DNA of 64,000 nt from CAZUGH01 sp964619785 (lineage in GTDB: Bacteria; Bacillota; Clostridia; Lachnospirales; Lachnospiraceae). Positions 43,537-52,839 of this stretch are shown piece after piece. The stretch covers positions 6,843 through 70,842 of the forward strand of contig CAZUGH010000004.1 in the NCBI GenBank assembly GCA_964619785.1, in the 5' to 3' direction. Each line of letters begins with the position of its first letter. Within the stretch, counting starts at the first letter, position 1. The notes under the pieces are model-generated. The model saw only the letters and a program-made list of their open reading frames with translations, searched no databases and was not told where the DNA came from. The translations under genes and the position numbers were made by a program.

Positions 43537-43565
43537 CAACCCTTATCTCTATAAGGGTTGTTGTT
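43537..43565 (+). terminator. Hairpin between asp23 and nusB (partial terminator or attenuator)
   Basis: CAACCCTTAT-ctct-ATAAGGGTTG is a perfect 10-bp stem with a 4-nt loop, followed by the weak T-run TTGTT. The short T-tract suggests partial termination, with read-through into nusB. Confidence 0.6.
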
Positions 43566-43591
43566 ATGCGACATGGAGGAAAGAGGAAGTT

Positions 43592-43996
43592 ATGACAAGA
43601 AGAGAAAGCAGAGAGCATTTATTCTGCCTATTATTCCAAAAGGATTTTTATAATCAGACGGAATACAGTGAGACATTACCAGCCTATTTTGAAGGATTAG
43701 ACAAGGCAGTTAGTGAAGATGGACAGCAAGAGATTATCGACAAGCTTACGCGACTTATCAGTCATCTGGAAGAGATTGATATGTTGATTGAGAAGTATGC
43801 TACCGGATGGACGATGGACCGAATTGGTAAGGCAGAGTTAGCCTTGTTAAGAATCGCTGTATTTGAAGCAAAATACGAAGAGGACATACCGGTTGGGGTA
43901 GCGATTAATGAGGCAGTTGAATTGGCCAAGATTTATGGTGAAGATAATGCTCCAGCATTTATTAATGGTATCTTAGGGAAGATTGTGAATGAATAA
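43592..43996 (+). CDS. nusB: Transcription antitermination factor NusB
   Basis: A 134-residue all-helical protein that joins NusE in rRNA antitermination. Typical motifs are RREHLFCLLF-like (here RRESREHLFCLLFQ), ALLRIAVFE and GVAINEAVELAKIYG. ATG 43592 follows GAGGAAG; the longer frame starts inside asp23. It overlaps xseA by 8 bp. Confidence 0.95.
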   Translation: MTRRESREHLFCLLFQKDFYNQTEYSETLPAYFEGLDKAVSEDGQQEIIDKLTRLISHLEEIDMLIEKYATGWTMDRIGKAELALLRIAVFEAKYEEDIPVGVAINEAVELAKIYGEDNAPAFINGILGKIVNE

Positions 43997-45212
43997 TCAA
44001 CAGCATGTATATTCGGTATCTATGGTGAACCAGTATATTAAGAATATGTTTGTAAGAGATTATGCGCTGAATCAGATTTATGTGAAAGGTGAGATATCCA
44101 ATTGCAAGTATCATGGATCGGGACATATCTATTTTACAATTAAAGATAAAGCCTCCCAGATGAATTGTGTCATGTTTTCCGGTGACCGTGGTGGGCTTTC
44201 TTTTCGTATGGAGGATGGTCAGGAGATTGTCGTTGGTGGACGGGTTAGTGTCTATGAGCGAGATGGAAAATATCAACTCTATGCGAAGGAGATTTTGCTA
44301 GCGGGAGATGGACTTCTCTATGAGAAGTATGAGAAATTAAAGAAGCAGCTTGAGAGTGAAGGTTTATTTGACTCATCGGTTAAGAGAGAGATTCCTCGAT
44401 ATGCGAAACGGGTTGGTATCGTGACAGCGGATACGGGGGCAGCGATTCAGGATATTTGCAATATCTCTCATCGAAGAAATCCCTATGTTCAGTTGATTCT
44501 TTATCCAGCCAAGGTTCAGGGCGAAGGAGCTGTGAAGACAGTGATTCGAGGAATTCATGAACTAGAAAAGCAGGATGTTGATGTGATTATCATTGGTCGT
44601 GGTGGTGGATCGATTGAGGATTTATGGGCTTTTAATGAGGAGAGTTTAGCTCGTGTAATATATGAATGTGAGATACCAATCATCTCAGCAGTAGGGCATG
44701 AGACGGATACGACAATCAGTGATTATGTTGCTGATATGAGGGCACCTACGCCATCCGCTGCTGCCGAATTAGCAGTTTATGATGTGAATCAGGTGATTGC
44801 TCAGTTTGAACAGTGTACAGAACGTTTGCAAATGGCGATGATGGGTCGCGTATCCACAGAACGGATGCGATTGACGCAGTTTCGCAATCAATTGAACTAT
44901 CTGAGTCCGAGCAATCAGATTTTGCAAAAGAGACAGTTTTTGCTGGATGCTGAGAGTCGCATTTTCCTGCATATGTCACATCGGTTAGAGCGCTCGAAAC
45001 AACAGATGGCACTTTTAGCAGAGAAGCTCAATGCGCTGTCACCACTTACAAGGTTAAAGAGTGGATATGCTTATGTTGAGGATGCACAGGGCCAGATGAT
45101 TGATGATGTGGGTAATTTGAACACAGGAGATACCATTGGCGTGACATTTTCCTCGGGCAAGGTGAAAGCGCAGGTATTATCTGTTGAGAGAAAGGTGGAA
45201 GAACATGGCTGA
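43989..45212 (+). CDS. xseA: Exodeoxyribonuclease VII large subunit
   Basis: A 407-residue catalytic subunit that degrades single-stranded DNA. It has the N-terminal OB fold (about 1-100, with VKGEISNCKYHGSGHIYFTIKD) and the XseA nuclease core (VGIVTADTGAAIQD, IIGRGGGSIEDLWAFN, PIISAVGHETD, DMRAPTPSAAAE), followed by a coiled-coil region. It overlaps xseB by 8 bp. Confidence 0.96.
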   Translation: MNNQQHVYSVSMVNQYIKNMFVRDYALNQIYVKGEISNCKYHGSGHIYFTIKDKASQMNCVMFSGDRGGLSFRMEDGQEIVVGGRVSVYERDGKYQLYAKEILLAGDGLLYEKYEKLKKQLESEGLFDSSVKREIPRYAKRVGIVTADTGAAIQDICNISHRRNPYVQLILYPAKVQGEGAVKTVIRGIHELEKQDVDVIIIGRGGGSIEDLWAFNEESLARVIYECEIPIISAVGHETDTTISDYVADMRAPTPSAAAELAVYDVNQVIAQFEQCTERLQMAMMGRVSTERMRLTQFRNQLNYLSPSNQILQKRQFLLDAESRIFLHMSHRLERSKQQMALLAEKLNALSPLTRLKSGYAYVEDAQGQMIDDVGNLNTGDTIGVTFSSGKVKAQVLSVERKVEEHG

Positions 45213-45399
45213 GAAGAAAAAGCAGACATTAGAAGAAATTATGGAGGAACTTACTACGCTCGTTGATAAGCTAGAGAATGACAATATGAGCTTAGAAGAG
45301 TCCTATCAATGCTTTTCGAAGGGTGTGAACCTTGTGATGGAAGGCAATAAAAGTATCGATAAAATTGAAAAACAGATGGAAGTATTGAGCGGGGAATAG
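45205..45399 (+). CDS. xseB: Exodeoxyribonuclease VII small subunit
   Basis: A 64-residue helical protein with the family pattern LEEIMEELTTLVDKLENDNMSLEES (shown here as split motifs EELTTLVDKLE and MSLEES). It binds the large subunit coiled coil. ATG 45205 is preceded by AAGGTGG. Confidence 0.94.
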   Translation: MAEKKKQTLEEIMEELTTLVDKLENDNMSLEESYQCFSKGVNLVMEGNKSIDKIEKQMEVLSGE

Positions 45400-45402
45400 T
45401 GG

Positions 45403-46296
45403 ATGAAGAATTTTAAAGAACAATTAAACGATAAGGTACAGGATATCGAGGAAGGAATCAAGCGATATCTTCCCAAAGAAGAGGGTTATGAGAAGACAAT
45501 CTATCAGGCGATGAATTATAGTGTGTTAGCTGGTGGCAAACGTCTGCGTCCAATGTTTATGAAGGAGTTTTATCAGCTCTTTGGTGGCAAGGAAGAATCT
45601 GTGATTCGCCCATTTATGGCTGCGATTGAGATGATTCATACGTATTCGCTTGTACATGATGATTTACCAGCGATGGATAATGATGATTATCGCAGAGGTC
45701 GTCTGACGACGCATAAGGTCTATGGCGAGGACATGGGCATTTTGGCTGGTGATGCGTTGTTGAATGCAGCGTTTGAGACAGCATTTCTTGCTTTTGATAC
45801 GGATTGTGATGCCAAACGTATTGGAAGAGCTCTTCAAGTTATGGGAGATAAGGCTGGAGTTCATGGCATGATTGGTGGACAGGTTGTGGATGTGGAGTCC
45901 GGTGGTAAAGACTTGGATTTGTCAATGATTACATTTATCTATCATAAGAAGACTTGCGCATTAATTGAACTGAGTATGATGGTCGGTGCAATTCTAGGTG
46001 GAGCGACACCAGAACAGGTTGGTGAAGTGGAGAAAGTTGGTCGAGATGTAGGACTGGCCTTTCAGATTCAAGACGATATACTAGATATTGTTGGTGATGA
46101 AGCAGTACTGGGTAAGCCGGTACATAGTGATGAGAAGAATGAAAAAACCACATATGCGACGCTGGTTGGACTTGGTCAGGCACGAGCAGATGTGAAGAGT
46201 TATTCAGAGGATGCGATAAACATTCTAAGAAAAATTCCAGGTGATAGTGAATTCCTTCAACAATTGATTGAATCATTAATTAACCGGGATAAATAG
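45403..46296 (+). CDS. ispA: Farnesyl diphosphate synthase-type polyprenyl synthetase
   Basis: A 297-residue prenyl transferase that joins IPP to allylic diphosphates. The first Asp-rich motif is DDLPAMDNDD, the second QIQDDILD; GGKRLRP is also present. It lies just upstream of dxs, so isoprenoid precursor supply and use are encoded together. Confidence 0.95.
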   Translation: MKNFKEQLNDKVQDIEEGIKRYLPKEEGYEKTIYQAMNYSVLAGGKRLRPMFMKEFYQLFGGKEESVIRPFMAAIEMIHTYSLVHDDLPAMDNDDYRRGRLTTHKVYGEDMGILAGDALLNAAFETAFLAFDTDCDAKRIGRALQVMGDKAGVHGMIGGQVVDVESGGKDLDLSMITFIYHKKTCALIELSMMVGAILGGATPEQVGEVEKVGRDVGLAFQIQDDILDIVGDEAVLGKPVHSDEKNEKTTYATLVGLGQARADVKSYSEDAINILRKIPGDSEFLQQLIESLINRDK

Positions 46297-46307
46297 GAGA
46301 CGTTACT

Positions 46308-48170
46308 GTGAGTAGTTTATTAGACACAATCGTAAAGGCAAATGATATCAAAAATATCAAGCCGCAACAATACAGACAATTAGCCAAAGAGATACGCCGA
46401 ATGCTTGTCAAGAGTGTTAGTCATACCGGTGGACATTTAGCATCCAATTTGGGAGCTGTGGAACTAACGATGGCGCTTCATTTGTGCATGGATTTCCCAG
46501 GGGACAAGCTTGTCTGGGATGTGGGGCATCAATCTTATACACATAAGCTGTTAACTGGTAGACAGGATGTATTCTGTTCGCTTCGTTCTTTTGGTGGTAT
46601 CAGTGGATTTCCGAAGGTGGAAGAAAATCCTGCAGACACCTTTGATACCGGACATAGTTCAACATCCATATCGGTAGCGATGGGTCTTGCGAAAGCAAGG
46701 GACCTCACAGGAGGCGATGAGAAGATTTTCGCTGTTATCGGTGATGGTGCCTTGTCTGGTGGTATGGCTTTTGAGGCATTGAATAATCTGTCTTCCCTTG
46801 GGTCGAACATGGTTGTAGTTCTCAATGATAATAAAATGTCGATTGCACCAAATGTTGGTGGTATGTCTAGCTATCTAGGTAAGATTCGTGTTAATAAACA
46901 GTATAACCAGCTAAAGCAAGAGGTCATGGATCGACTTGCCAAGCTTGAGAATATGGGAAGCGCAATTTCGGACAAGATTAAGAGGTCGAAGGATTCGATT
47001 AAGAGACTTTTTGTACCGGGTATGTTGTTTGAAGATATGGGGGTCACTTATATCGGGCCAATCGATGGTCATGATGTGGAAGAGATGGTAAATGCATTTA
47101 CGATTGCTTCGGAGGCAGACAAGCCAGTACTCGTTCATGTCGTTACGAAAAAAGGTAAGGGATATCGTCCCGCAGAAGATAGACCTTCTGCTTTTCATGG
47201 GGTTGATCCGTTTGATTATCATACAGGAACTTCGGAGAAGGAAAAATGTGTTCCGGGCTATACCGATATTTTTAGTGAATGGATGGTAGAGGCAGGAGAG
47301 AAGTATCCACAATTGGCTGCGGTCACAGCAGCGATGCCGACGGGAACGGGGCTGGGTGCATTTTCCGAGCAATATCCAGAACGTTTCTTCGATGTTGGTA
47401 TTGCAGAAGAACATGCCGTGACATTTGCCGCCGGATTGGCAGCAGGTGGGATGAAGCCTGTAGTTGCGCTATATTCTACATTTCTCCAGAGAGCTTATGA
47501 TCAGGTGCTTCATGATGTCTGCCTGGGGAGACAGCCAGTGACATTTGCGATTGATCGTAGTGGATTGGTTGGTAAGGATGGCGAGACACACCAGGGAATT
47601 TATGATATATCATTCCTTTGTTCCATCCCGAATCTGACGATTTTAGCTCCAATGGATGGAGATGAATTAAAGAGTTCTTTAAATTATGCGATGGAGTACC
47701 AAGGACCGATTGTTATTAAGTATCCAAGAGGAGCCGCCTATTCTCGTGAAGAGTTGCCGGAAGCACCGATTGAGTATGGGAAAGCAGAGATTCTTCATCG
47801 GGGAAAAGAAGTATTAATACTAGCTGTCGGCAGTATGGTTGAGACAGCACTTGAAGTGCGAGATATACTAGAGGCAGATGGAAGAAGTGTTACGGTTGTG
47901 AACATGCGATTTGTGAAACCATTTGATGAGGAACTAGTATTGAAGCTATATAAGAGTCATAAGATGGTTGTCACGATGGAAGAAGGTATCCTAACGGGTG
48001 GTCTTGGACAACAGATTCAGGCATGTCTTCATGAAAATGGATGCTGTCGCAAGAAGTGTATCAACGTATCCTTGCCGAACCAGTTTATTGAACATGGTAC
48101 GCCGGATGAGTTAAAGCATAAATACAAACTGGATACGAAGTCAATCGTAGACAGAATTAAGAAAGGCTGA
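46308..48170 (+). CDS. dxs: 1-deoxy-D-xylulose-5-phosphate synthase
   Basis: A 620-residue thiamine-diphosphate enzyme that starts the MEP isoprenoid pathway. The ThDP motif is IGDGALSGGMAFEALNN; HTGGHLASNLG and VGIAEEHAVTFAAGLA-like (here DVGIAEEHAVTF) and the C-terminal transketolase domain are present. It starts with GTG after GGAG. Its stop overlaps the tlyA start. Confidence 0.96.
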   Translation: MSSLLDTIVKANDIKNIKPQQYRQLAKEIRRMLVKSVSHTGGHLASNLGAVELTMALHLCMDFPGDKLVWDVGHQSYTHKLLTGRQDVFCSLRSFGGISGFPKVEENPADTFDTGHSSTSISVAMGLAKARDLTGGDEKIFAVIGDGALSGGMAFEALNNLSSLGSNMVVVLNDNKMSIAPNVGGMSSYLGKIRVNKQYNQLKQEVMDRLAKLENMGSAISDKIKRSKDSIKRLFVPGMLFEDMGVTYIGPIDGHDVEEMVNAFTIASEADKPVLVHVVTKKGKGYRPAEDRPSAFHGVDPFDYHTGTSEKEKCVPGYTDIFSEWMVEAGEKYPQLAAVTAAMPTGTGLGAFSEQYPERFFDVGIAEEHAVTFAAGLAAGGMKPVVALYSTFLQRAYDQVLHDVCLGRQPVTFAIDRSGLVGKDGETHQGIYDISFLCSIPNLTILAPMDGDELKSSLNYAMEYQGPIVIKYPRGAAYSREELPEAPIEYGKAEILHRGKEVLILAVGSMVETALEVRDILEADGRSVTVVNMRFVKPFDEELVLKLYKSHKMVVTMEEGILTGGLGQQIQACLHENGCCRKKCINVSLPNQFIEHGTPDELKHKYKLDTKSIVDRIKKG

Positions 48171-48985
48171 TGAACGTGAAGGAACGTTTGGATGTATTAT
48201 TGGTAAAGCGAGGTTTGGCAGAGTCTAGGGAGAAGGCAAAGGCAGTTATTATGACTGGCAATGTATTCGTTGAAAACCAGCGCGAGGATAAGGCTGGACA
48301 GACTTTCCCTGACACGGTATCAATTGAGGTTAAGGGCAAGAAGATGAAATATGTGAGTCGTGGTGGCTACAAGCTTGAGAAGGCGATGGAAAGCTTCCCG
48401 ATTGTTCTTGATGAGAAAGTCTGTATGGACGTCGGTTCTTCGACGGGTGGATTTACGGATTGTATGCTTCAGAATGGGGCTCGATTGGTATACGCCATTG
48501 ACGTAGGAACGAATCAGCTTGTATGGAAACTCAGACAAGATGAACGAGTTGTGTCGATGGAGAAGACGAATATTCGCTATGTGGTGCCTGAGGATATCGG
48601 TGAATTAGTAGATTTTGTTTCGATTGATGTGGCATTTATTTCTCTAACGAAGGTACTGCCTGCTGTCTGGCATCTCATGAAGGAAAATGCGCAGATGGTT
48701 TGTCTGATTAAGCCTCAGTTCGAGGCTGGAAGAGAAAAGGTTGGCAAGAAGGGCGTTGTTCGAGAAAAAAGCACGCATATCGAAGTGATTGAACATATTA
48801 TCAATTTTACGAGAGAGATGGGATTTTCCCAACTTGGTTTGGATCATTCTCCGATTCGTGGACCAGAGGGAAATATTGAGTATCTCTTGTATCTTGAGAG
48901 ACCGTCAACAGGAGAAGAACCAGTTTATCATATTCCTGAGGGAGCTGTGGTAGATTTGGTTAATCAAGCTCATAGTACATTGTGA
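48170..48985 (+). CDS. tlyA: TlyA family rRNA methyltransferase
   Basis: A 271-residue protein with an N-terminal S4 RNA-binding domain (about 4-65) and an FtsJ-like SAM methyltransferase domain (DVGSSTGGFTDCMLQ, VSIDVAFISL, LIKPQFE). TlyA proteins 2'-O-methylate rRNA. It has its standard place between dxs and nadK. Confidence 0.93.
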   Translation: MNVKERLDVLLVKRGLAESREKAKAVIMTGNVFVENQREDKAGQTFPDTVSIEVKGKKMKYVSRGGYKLEKAMESFPIVLDEKVCMDVGSSTGGFTDCMLQNGARLVYAIDVGTNQLVWKLRQDERVVSMEKTNIRYVVPEDIGELVDFVSIDVAFISLTKVLPAVWHLMKENAQMVCLIKPQFEAGREKVGKKGVVREKSTHIEVIEHIINFTREMGFSQLGLDHSPIRGPEGNIEYLLYLERPSTGEEPVYHIPEGAVVDLVNQAHSTL

Positions 48986-48996
48986 TGGAGGAAAGC

Positions 48997-49836
48997 ATGA
49001 AGAAGATGAATCGATTCTGTATTGTAGCCAATACAGAAAAGGATGTGGGTTATGAAGTGGCCAAACAGATTAAGTCCTATCTAGAGCAACATGGTCGCAT
49101 TGCTCGGATTGTTTCTGATGCCCATGCAGTGAACCATCAGGAGTCAATGGATTTAGCAATTATCCTTGGTGGAGACGGTACGATGATTCAGGCTGCTAAG
49201 GTGTTGGCTAAACTTGATTTACCTATGATTGGTGTGAACCTAGGAACGCTTGGATTCCTTACAGAGATCGAGAAACCCAATATGTTAGCTGCTTTAGATG
49301 ATGTACTATCGGGACAGTGTTGGACGCAGAATAGGATAGCATTGACGGGTTCGGCAAAACTTGGTAATGTGGAACAGACGCTTGGTTTGGCAATTAATGA
49401 TTTTATTATTGGTAAGCGCGGATTTGGACGTATGATAACGACTCAGGTCTATGTAAATGATGAGTTGGCGGATACATATGTGGCGGATGGTGTGTTGATT
49501 GCAACGCCGACAGGTTCCACCGCCTATAATTTGTCAGCAGGTGGACCTGTTTTGTCACCGGCGATGGAAGGATTTATCATCACGCCGATATGTCCACATT
49601 CATTAAATAAGCGAAGCATTGTTGTATCAGCACAAGATAGAATCAAGGTTAAGGTTGGACAGACTAGAGCAAATATTATTGATGAAGCAACTGTTAGTGT
49701 GGATGGACAACTCTTGAATGATGCGCAGACTGGTGATACAATAGAAATCTATAAGGCCACAGAGAAGATTCAGTTGGTGAGATTTGAAGAGACTGGATTT
49801 TTCCAGCGAATGCGAAATAAGCTGAACCGGCAATAG
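48997..49836 (+). CDS. nadK: NAD kinase
   Basis: A 279-residue enzyme that phosphorylates NAD to NADP. The GGDGT motif (ILGGDGTMIQ) and the later NDFIIGK and PTGSTAYNLSAGGP motifs are intact. ATG 48997 has GGAGG upstream. The nadABC genes lie only a few kb away, although they are separately regulated on the other strand. Confidence 0.96.
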   Translation: MKKMNRFCIVANTEKDVGYEVAKQIKSYLEQHGRIARIVSDAHAVNHQESMDLAIILGGDGTMIQAAKVLAKLDLPMIGVNLGTLGFLTEIEKPNMLAALDDVLSGQCWTQNRIALTGSAKLGNVEQTLGLAINDFIIGKRGFGRMITTQVYVNDELADTYVADGVLIATPTGSTAYNLSAGGPVLSPAMEGFIITPICPHSLNKRSIVVSAQDRIKVKVGQTRANIIDEATVSVDGQLLNDAQTGDTIEIYKATEKIQLVRFEETGFFQRMRNKLNRQ

Positions 49837-49852
49837 TTTGGGGGACCGTGGA

Positions 49853-50287
49853 ATGAAAAGTCGACGACAGAATAAGATTATCGAATTGATTGGCAAACAT
49901 GAGATTGAGACGCAGGAAGAACTGGGCGTGCGCTTACAAGAAGCGGGCTTTCAAGTGACTCAAGCTACGATTTCTAGAGATATCAGAGAGTTGTGTCTGA
50001 CGAAAGTGCCTGGAGAGTCTGGGCGACAGAAGTATGCAATCATGGGAACAACAAGTGGCATGTCGGAACGTTATGCCAGAGTGTTGCGTGATGGCATGAT
50101 TAGTATGGATAAAGCAGATAATATATTAGTGATTAAAACGGTGAGTGGTATGGCTATGGCAGTGGCAGCAGCCATTGATTCGATAGGGATTGATGAGATT
50201 GTGGGTTCCATTGCCGGAGACGACACGATTATGTGTGCCATCCGAAGTGCAGACAAGGTTGAATCTGTCATGAACCGTTTAAGATAG
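49853..50287 (+). CDS. argR: Arginine repressor ArgR
   Basis: A 144-residue regulator with an N-terminal winged helix (about 1-70, VTQATISRDIRELCLTKV) and a C-terminal arginine-binding oligomerisation domain (IVGSIAGDDTIMCAI). ATG 49853 follows a G-rich binding site; a TTG five codons earlier is less likely. argR is usually followed by recN, which here is 10.7 kb further on. Confidence 0.95.
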   Translation: MKSRRQNKIIELIGKHEIETQEELGVRLQEAGFQVTQATISRDIRELCLTKVPGESGRQKYAIMGTTSGMSERYARVLRDGMISMDKADNILVIKTVSGMAMAVAAAIDSIGIDEIVGSIAGDDTIMCAIRSADKVESVMNRLR

Positions 50288-50312
50288 ATAAAAGAAAAAG
50301 GAGATTAGGACA

Positions 50313-51050
50313 ATGTCAGGACATTCAAAATTTGCAAACATTAAGCACAAAAAAGAAAAGAACGATGCTAAGAGAGGTAAGATTTTCACAGTCATCGGTC
50401 GTGAAATAGCGGTAGCTGTCAAAGAGGGCGGAGCTGATCCGGAGAACAATTCGAAGCTTCGTGATGTGATTGCGAAAGCAAAAGCCAACAATATGCCAAA
50501 TGACACGATTGAGCGTGGTATTAAAAAGGCTGCTGGTGATGTAGACGCAGTTAATTACGAGACGGTTACATACGAAGGCTATGGACCAAGCGGAACAGCT
50601 ATTATCGTAGTTGCCTTGACAGACAACAAGAATCGTACTGCATCAAATGTACGTAATGCTTTTACAAAGGGTTACGGAAGTGTAGGAACACAGGGTTGTG
50701 TATCTTATATGTTTGATGAGAAGGGACAGATTCTGATAGATAAAGAAGAGTATGAAGGCGATGGAGATGATCTGATGATGCTGGCTTTGGACGCTGGTGC
50801 AGATGACTTCAACGAAGAGGATGACAGTTTTGAAATCCTTACGACTCCAGAATCATTCTCTGAAGTTCGTGAAGCATTAGAGAAGGAAGGAATTCCAATG
50901 GCGCAAGCTGAGGTATCCATGATTCCACAGACTTATGTAAAGCTAACATCAGAAGAGGATATTAAAAATTTCCAGAAGACAATGGACTTGCTTGACGAGG
51001 ATGACGATGTCCAAGAAGTTTACCACAATTTAGAGGAAGACGAAGAATAA
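50313..51050 (+). CDS. yebC: YebC/PmpR family regulator
   Basis: A 245-residue protein of the standard YebC length, with signatures MSGHSKFANIKHKK, VAVKEGGADPENNSKLR and DTIERGIKKA. Members have been described as transcriptional regulators and as factors helping translation of proline-rich stretches. AAAAGGAG precedes the ATG. It may be cotranscribed with argR (25-bp gap) and ends at a terminator. Confidence 0.95.
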   Translation: MSGHSKFANIKHKKEKNDAKRGKIFTVIGREIAVAVKEGGADPENNSKLRDVIAKAKANNMPNDTIERGIKKAAGDVDAVNYETVTYEGYGPSGTAIIVVALTDNKNRTASNVRNAFTKGYGSVGTQGCVSYMFDEKGQILIDKEEYEGDGDDLMMLALDAGADDFNEEDDSFEILTTPESFSEVREALEKEGIPMAQAEVSMIPQTYVKLTSEEDIKNFQKTMDLLDEDDDVQEVYHNLEEDEE

Positions 51051-51090
51051 ATGGTAAGGATTCGATAGGCAGATTACAGAAAGCATTTAG

Positions 51091-51143
51091 GCTTGCGGGG
51101 TAAATAGAGGATAAAAGTAGGATTTATACCCCGGAGCGTTTTT
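51091..51143 (+). terminator. Probable terminator after yebC
   Basis: GCGGGGTAAAT (from 51095) pairs with ATTTATACCCC (51122-51132) with a one-base bulge, then ggagcg and a run of five T. I see nothing further in 51144-51219. Confidence 0.6.
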
Positions 51144-51219
51144 GGTGCATGTCGGAAGTGACGTAAATGCGTACTGGTGAATTATGTAAAATAATAAAAA
51201 GTGCAGCAATAGATAAATT

Positions 51220-51269
51220 ATGAGCTTCTGTACCCCACTTTTTTTGAAAAGCGGGGTACAGAAGCTCAT
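51220..51269. repeat. Long perfect inverted repeat, 17-bp arms
   Basis: ATGAGCTTCTGTACCCC (51220-51236) and its exact complement (51253-51269) can form a very stable hairpin, extended by an inner ctttt/aaaag pairing. It lies between the convergent yebC and niaR genes and may be a bidirectional terminator or a small palindromic repeat. I see nothing in 51270-51374. Confidence 0.85.
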
Positions 51270-51374
51270 TTCTTTTGAATTTATACCCCCAGAAGCAATA
51301 TTAGGGTGTGAATTCTCCCATGTATTTACAAAAAGGGGATAAAAAACTAGTTTTATAATGATTTATACACCGCA

Positions 51375-51437
51375 CCAGCAGGCAACCCTGCACCAGCAGG
51401 CAACCCCGCCAGCAGGCAACCCCGCCAGCAGGCAACC
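51375..51437. repeat. Short GC-rich tandem repeat, four copies of a 13-bp core
   Basis: The core ccagcaggcaacc starts at 51375, 51393, 51409 and 51425, so the period is 18, 16 and 16 bp. Its GC content is well above the surroundings. It lies just beyond the 3' end of niaR. Confidence 0.9.
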
Positions 51438-51445
51438 ATTCAAAA

Positions 51446-51961
51446 TCAAGCTTCTTTATAAATCAAGAATCCTCTCTCATCAAGTGCTTTCTCGATTCGG
51501 TCTAGCCGCTCTTCGGAGTCGGCGCGGATCGTATGGTAGTGATAGTTTGATGTGAGGTTCTTAAGATGGGTGGACTTGCCGCTAGCGATATCTGCTACAA
51601 AATCTTTGATGTCATTACGATTACTAATATTTAAGTCAGCTTGAATCTGGCCGTATACTTTATGATTGACAAATACATTGACAGCAGTTCCACCATAATC
51701 CACGATAATCTGTAGTTCTTCCTCAGTTTCAGCATCGGTATGTGCCGATTTAATAATGCGTTGATAGCCACTTTGACGGTTGAGAAGATAGCCACGTGTG
51801 GTTGAGACAATATCGAAATTGGCAGTACGTAATAGTGCGATATCCTGTACGATGACTTGGCGGCTTACATGAAGCTGTTCGGCAAGTTTCGTTCCTGATA
51901 TAGGTTCTTTCGTACGTTGTAATAGATGAATAATTTCTTGACGTCTTGTATCACCATCCAT
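51446..51961 (-). CDS. niaR: Niacin-responsive repressor NiaR (YrxA family)
   Basis: A 171-residue regulator with an N-terminal HTH_11 domain (about 5-60, LAEQLHVSRQVIVQDI) and a C-terminal 3H ligand-binding domain with the conserved His residues (SAHTDAE, LKNLTSNYHYHTIRAD). NiaR represses NAD synthesis and niacin uptake genes when niacin is sufficient. It is the last gene of the nadA-nadB-nadC-niaR operon, so it is likely subject to its own control. Confidence 0.94.
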   Translation of the reverse strand: MDGDTRRQEIIHLLQRTKEPISGTKLAEQLHVSRQVIVQDIALLRTANFDIVSTTRGYLLNRQSGYQRIIKSAHTDAETEEELQIIVDYGGTAVNVFVNHKVYGQIQADLNISNRNDIKDFVADIASGKSTHLKNLTSNYHYHTIRADSEERLDRIEKALDERGFLIYKEA

Positions 51962-51978
51962 ATCTATACTCGTCCTTT

Positions 51979-52839
51979 CTATTGGTTAATGGGATGTAGA
52001 TTCTTAAGAGAAATATCTAGAATCGGAGCGGAGTGTGTAAGTGCTCCACTTGAGATATAGTCTACACCGATATCTACTAACTGGTCAACATTTTCCTTTG
52101 TTACATTTCCCGAACATTCTGTCTCGGCACGACCGTTGATAATCTCAATGGCACGTTTCATATCTTCCGGAGACATATTATCAAGCATGATGATGTCAGC
52201 ACCAGCATTGGCGGCTTCCTCTACCATCTGCAGATTTTCGACTTCAACTTCAATCTTACGAACAAAAGAAGCATATTCTTTCGCCATCTTGATCGCCTTG
52301 GTTACGCTTCCTGCTGCGCCGATATGATTATCTTTTAATAAAATACCATCGGAGAGGTTGTATCGATGATTGTAACCACCACCGACTTTAACAGAATATT
52401 TTTCAAAAATACGCATATTTGGTGTCGTTTTTCTCGTGTCAAGAAGCTTGGTTTTCTTGCCTTCAAGAAGTTTGGCGATGGTATGTGTGTAGGTGGCAAT
52501 TCCGCTCATTCGCTGTAGGTAGTTTAGCGCCACGCGCTCGCCAGATAGTAGAACGCGGATATCACCTGTGATACGCGCCATCAGCTGACCCACCTTGACT
52601 TCATCTCCATCCTGGCAGAAAAATTCAATCTCAGTCGTTTCATCAAGAAGAGTGAAAACTCGTTTGAATACCCAGAGCCCAGCGATGATTCCATCTTGTT
52701 TACAGATTAATTGAACTTCCCCCTTTGTAGCGGTAGGCATAACTGCATTGGTTGTGATATCTTCACTTGTAATATCTTCACGAAGAGCCTGAAGAATTAG
52801 GTTATCGGCATTTAGTGTAAGTGTAATATTATTGTTCAT
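51979..52839 (-). CDS. nadC: Nicotinate-nucleotide diphosphorylase (carboxylating)
   Basis: A 286-residue quinolinate phosphoribosyltransferase, which makes nicotinate mononucleotide. Typical motifs are LNYLQRMSGIATYT, DTRKTTPNMR, KDNHIGAAG and IMLDNMSPEDM. It overlaps nadB by 11 bp and ends 17 bp before niaR. Confidence 0.96.
   Translation of the reverse strand: MNNNITLTLNADNLILQALREDITSEDITTNAVMPTATKGEVQLICKQDGIIAGLWVFKRVFTLLDETTEIEFFCQDGDEVKVGQLMARITGDIRVLLSGERVALNYLQRMSGIATYTHTIAKLLEGKKTKLLDTRKTTPNMRIFEKYSVKVGGGYNHRYNLSDGILLKDNHIGAAGSVTKAIKMAKEYASFVRKIEVEVENLQMVEEAANAGADIIMLDNMSPEDMKRAIEIINGRAETECSGNVTKENVDQLVDIGVDYISSGALTHSAPILDISLKNLHPINQ

Noticed and set aside
43537..43565. Strong terminator separating asp23 from nusB
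   Set aside because: The stem is good but the T-tract is weak and no promoter was found before nusB, so it is more likely a partial terminator.
51375..51437. Tandem repeats as a CRISPR array
   Set aside because: The cores are only 13 bp with 3-5 bp between them, too short and close for repeat-spacer units, and there are no cas genes.
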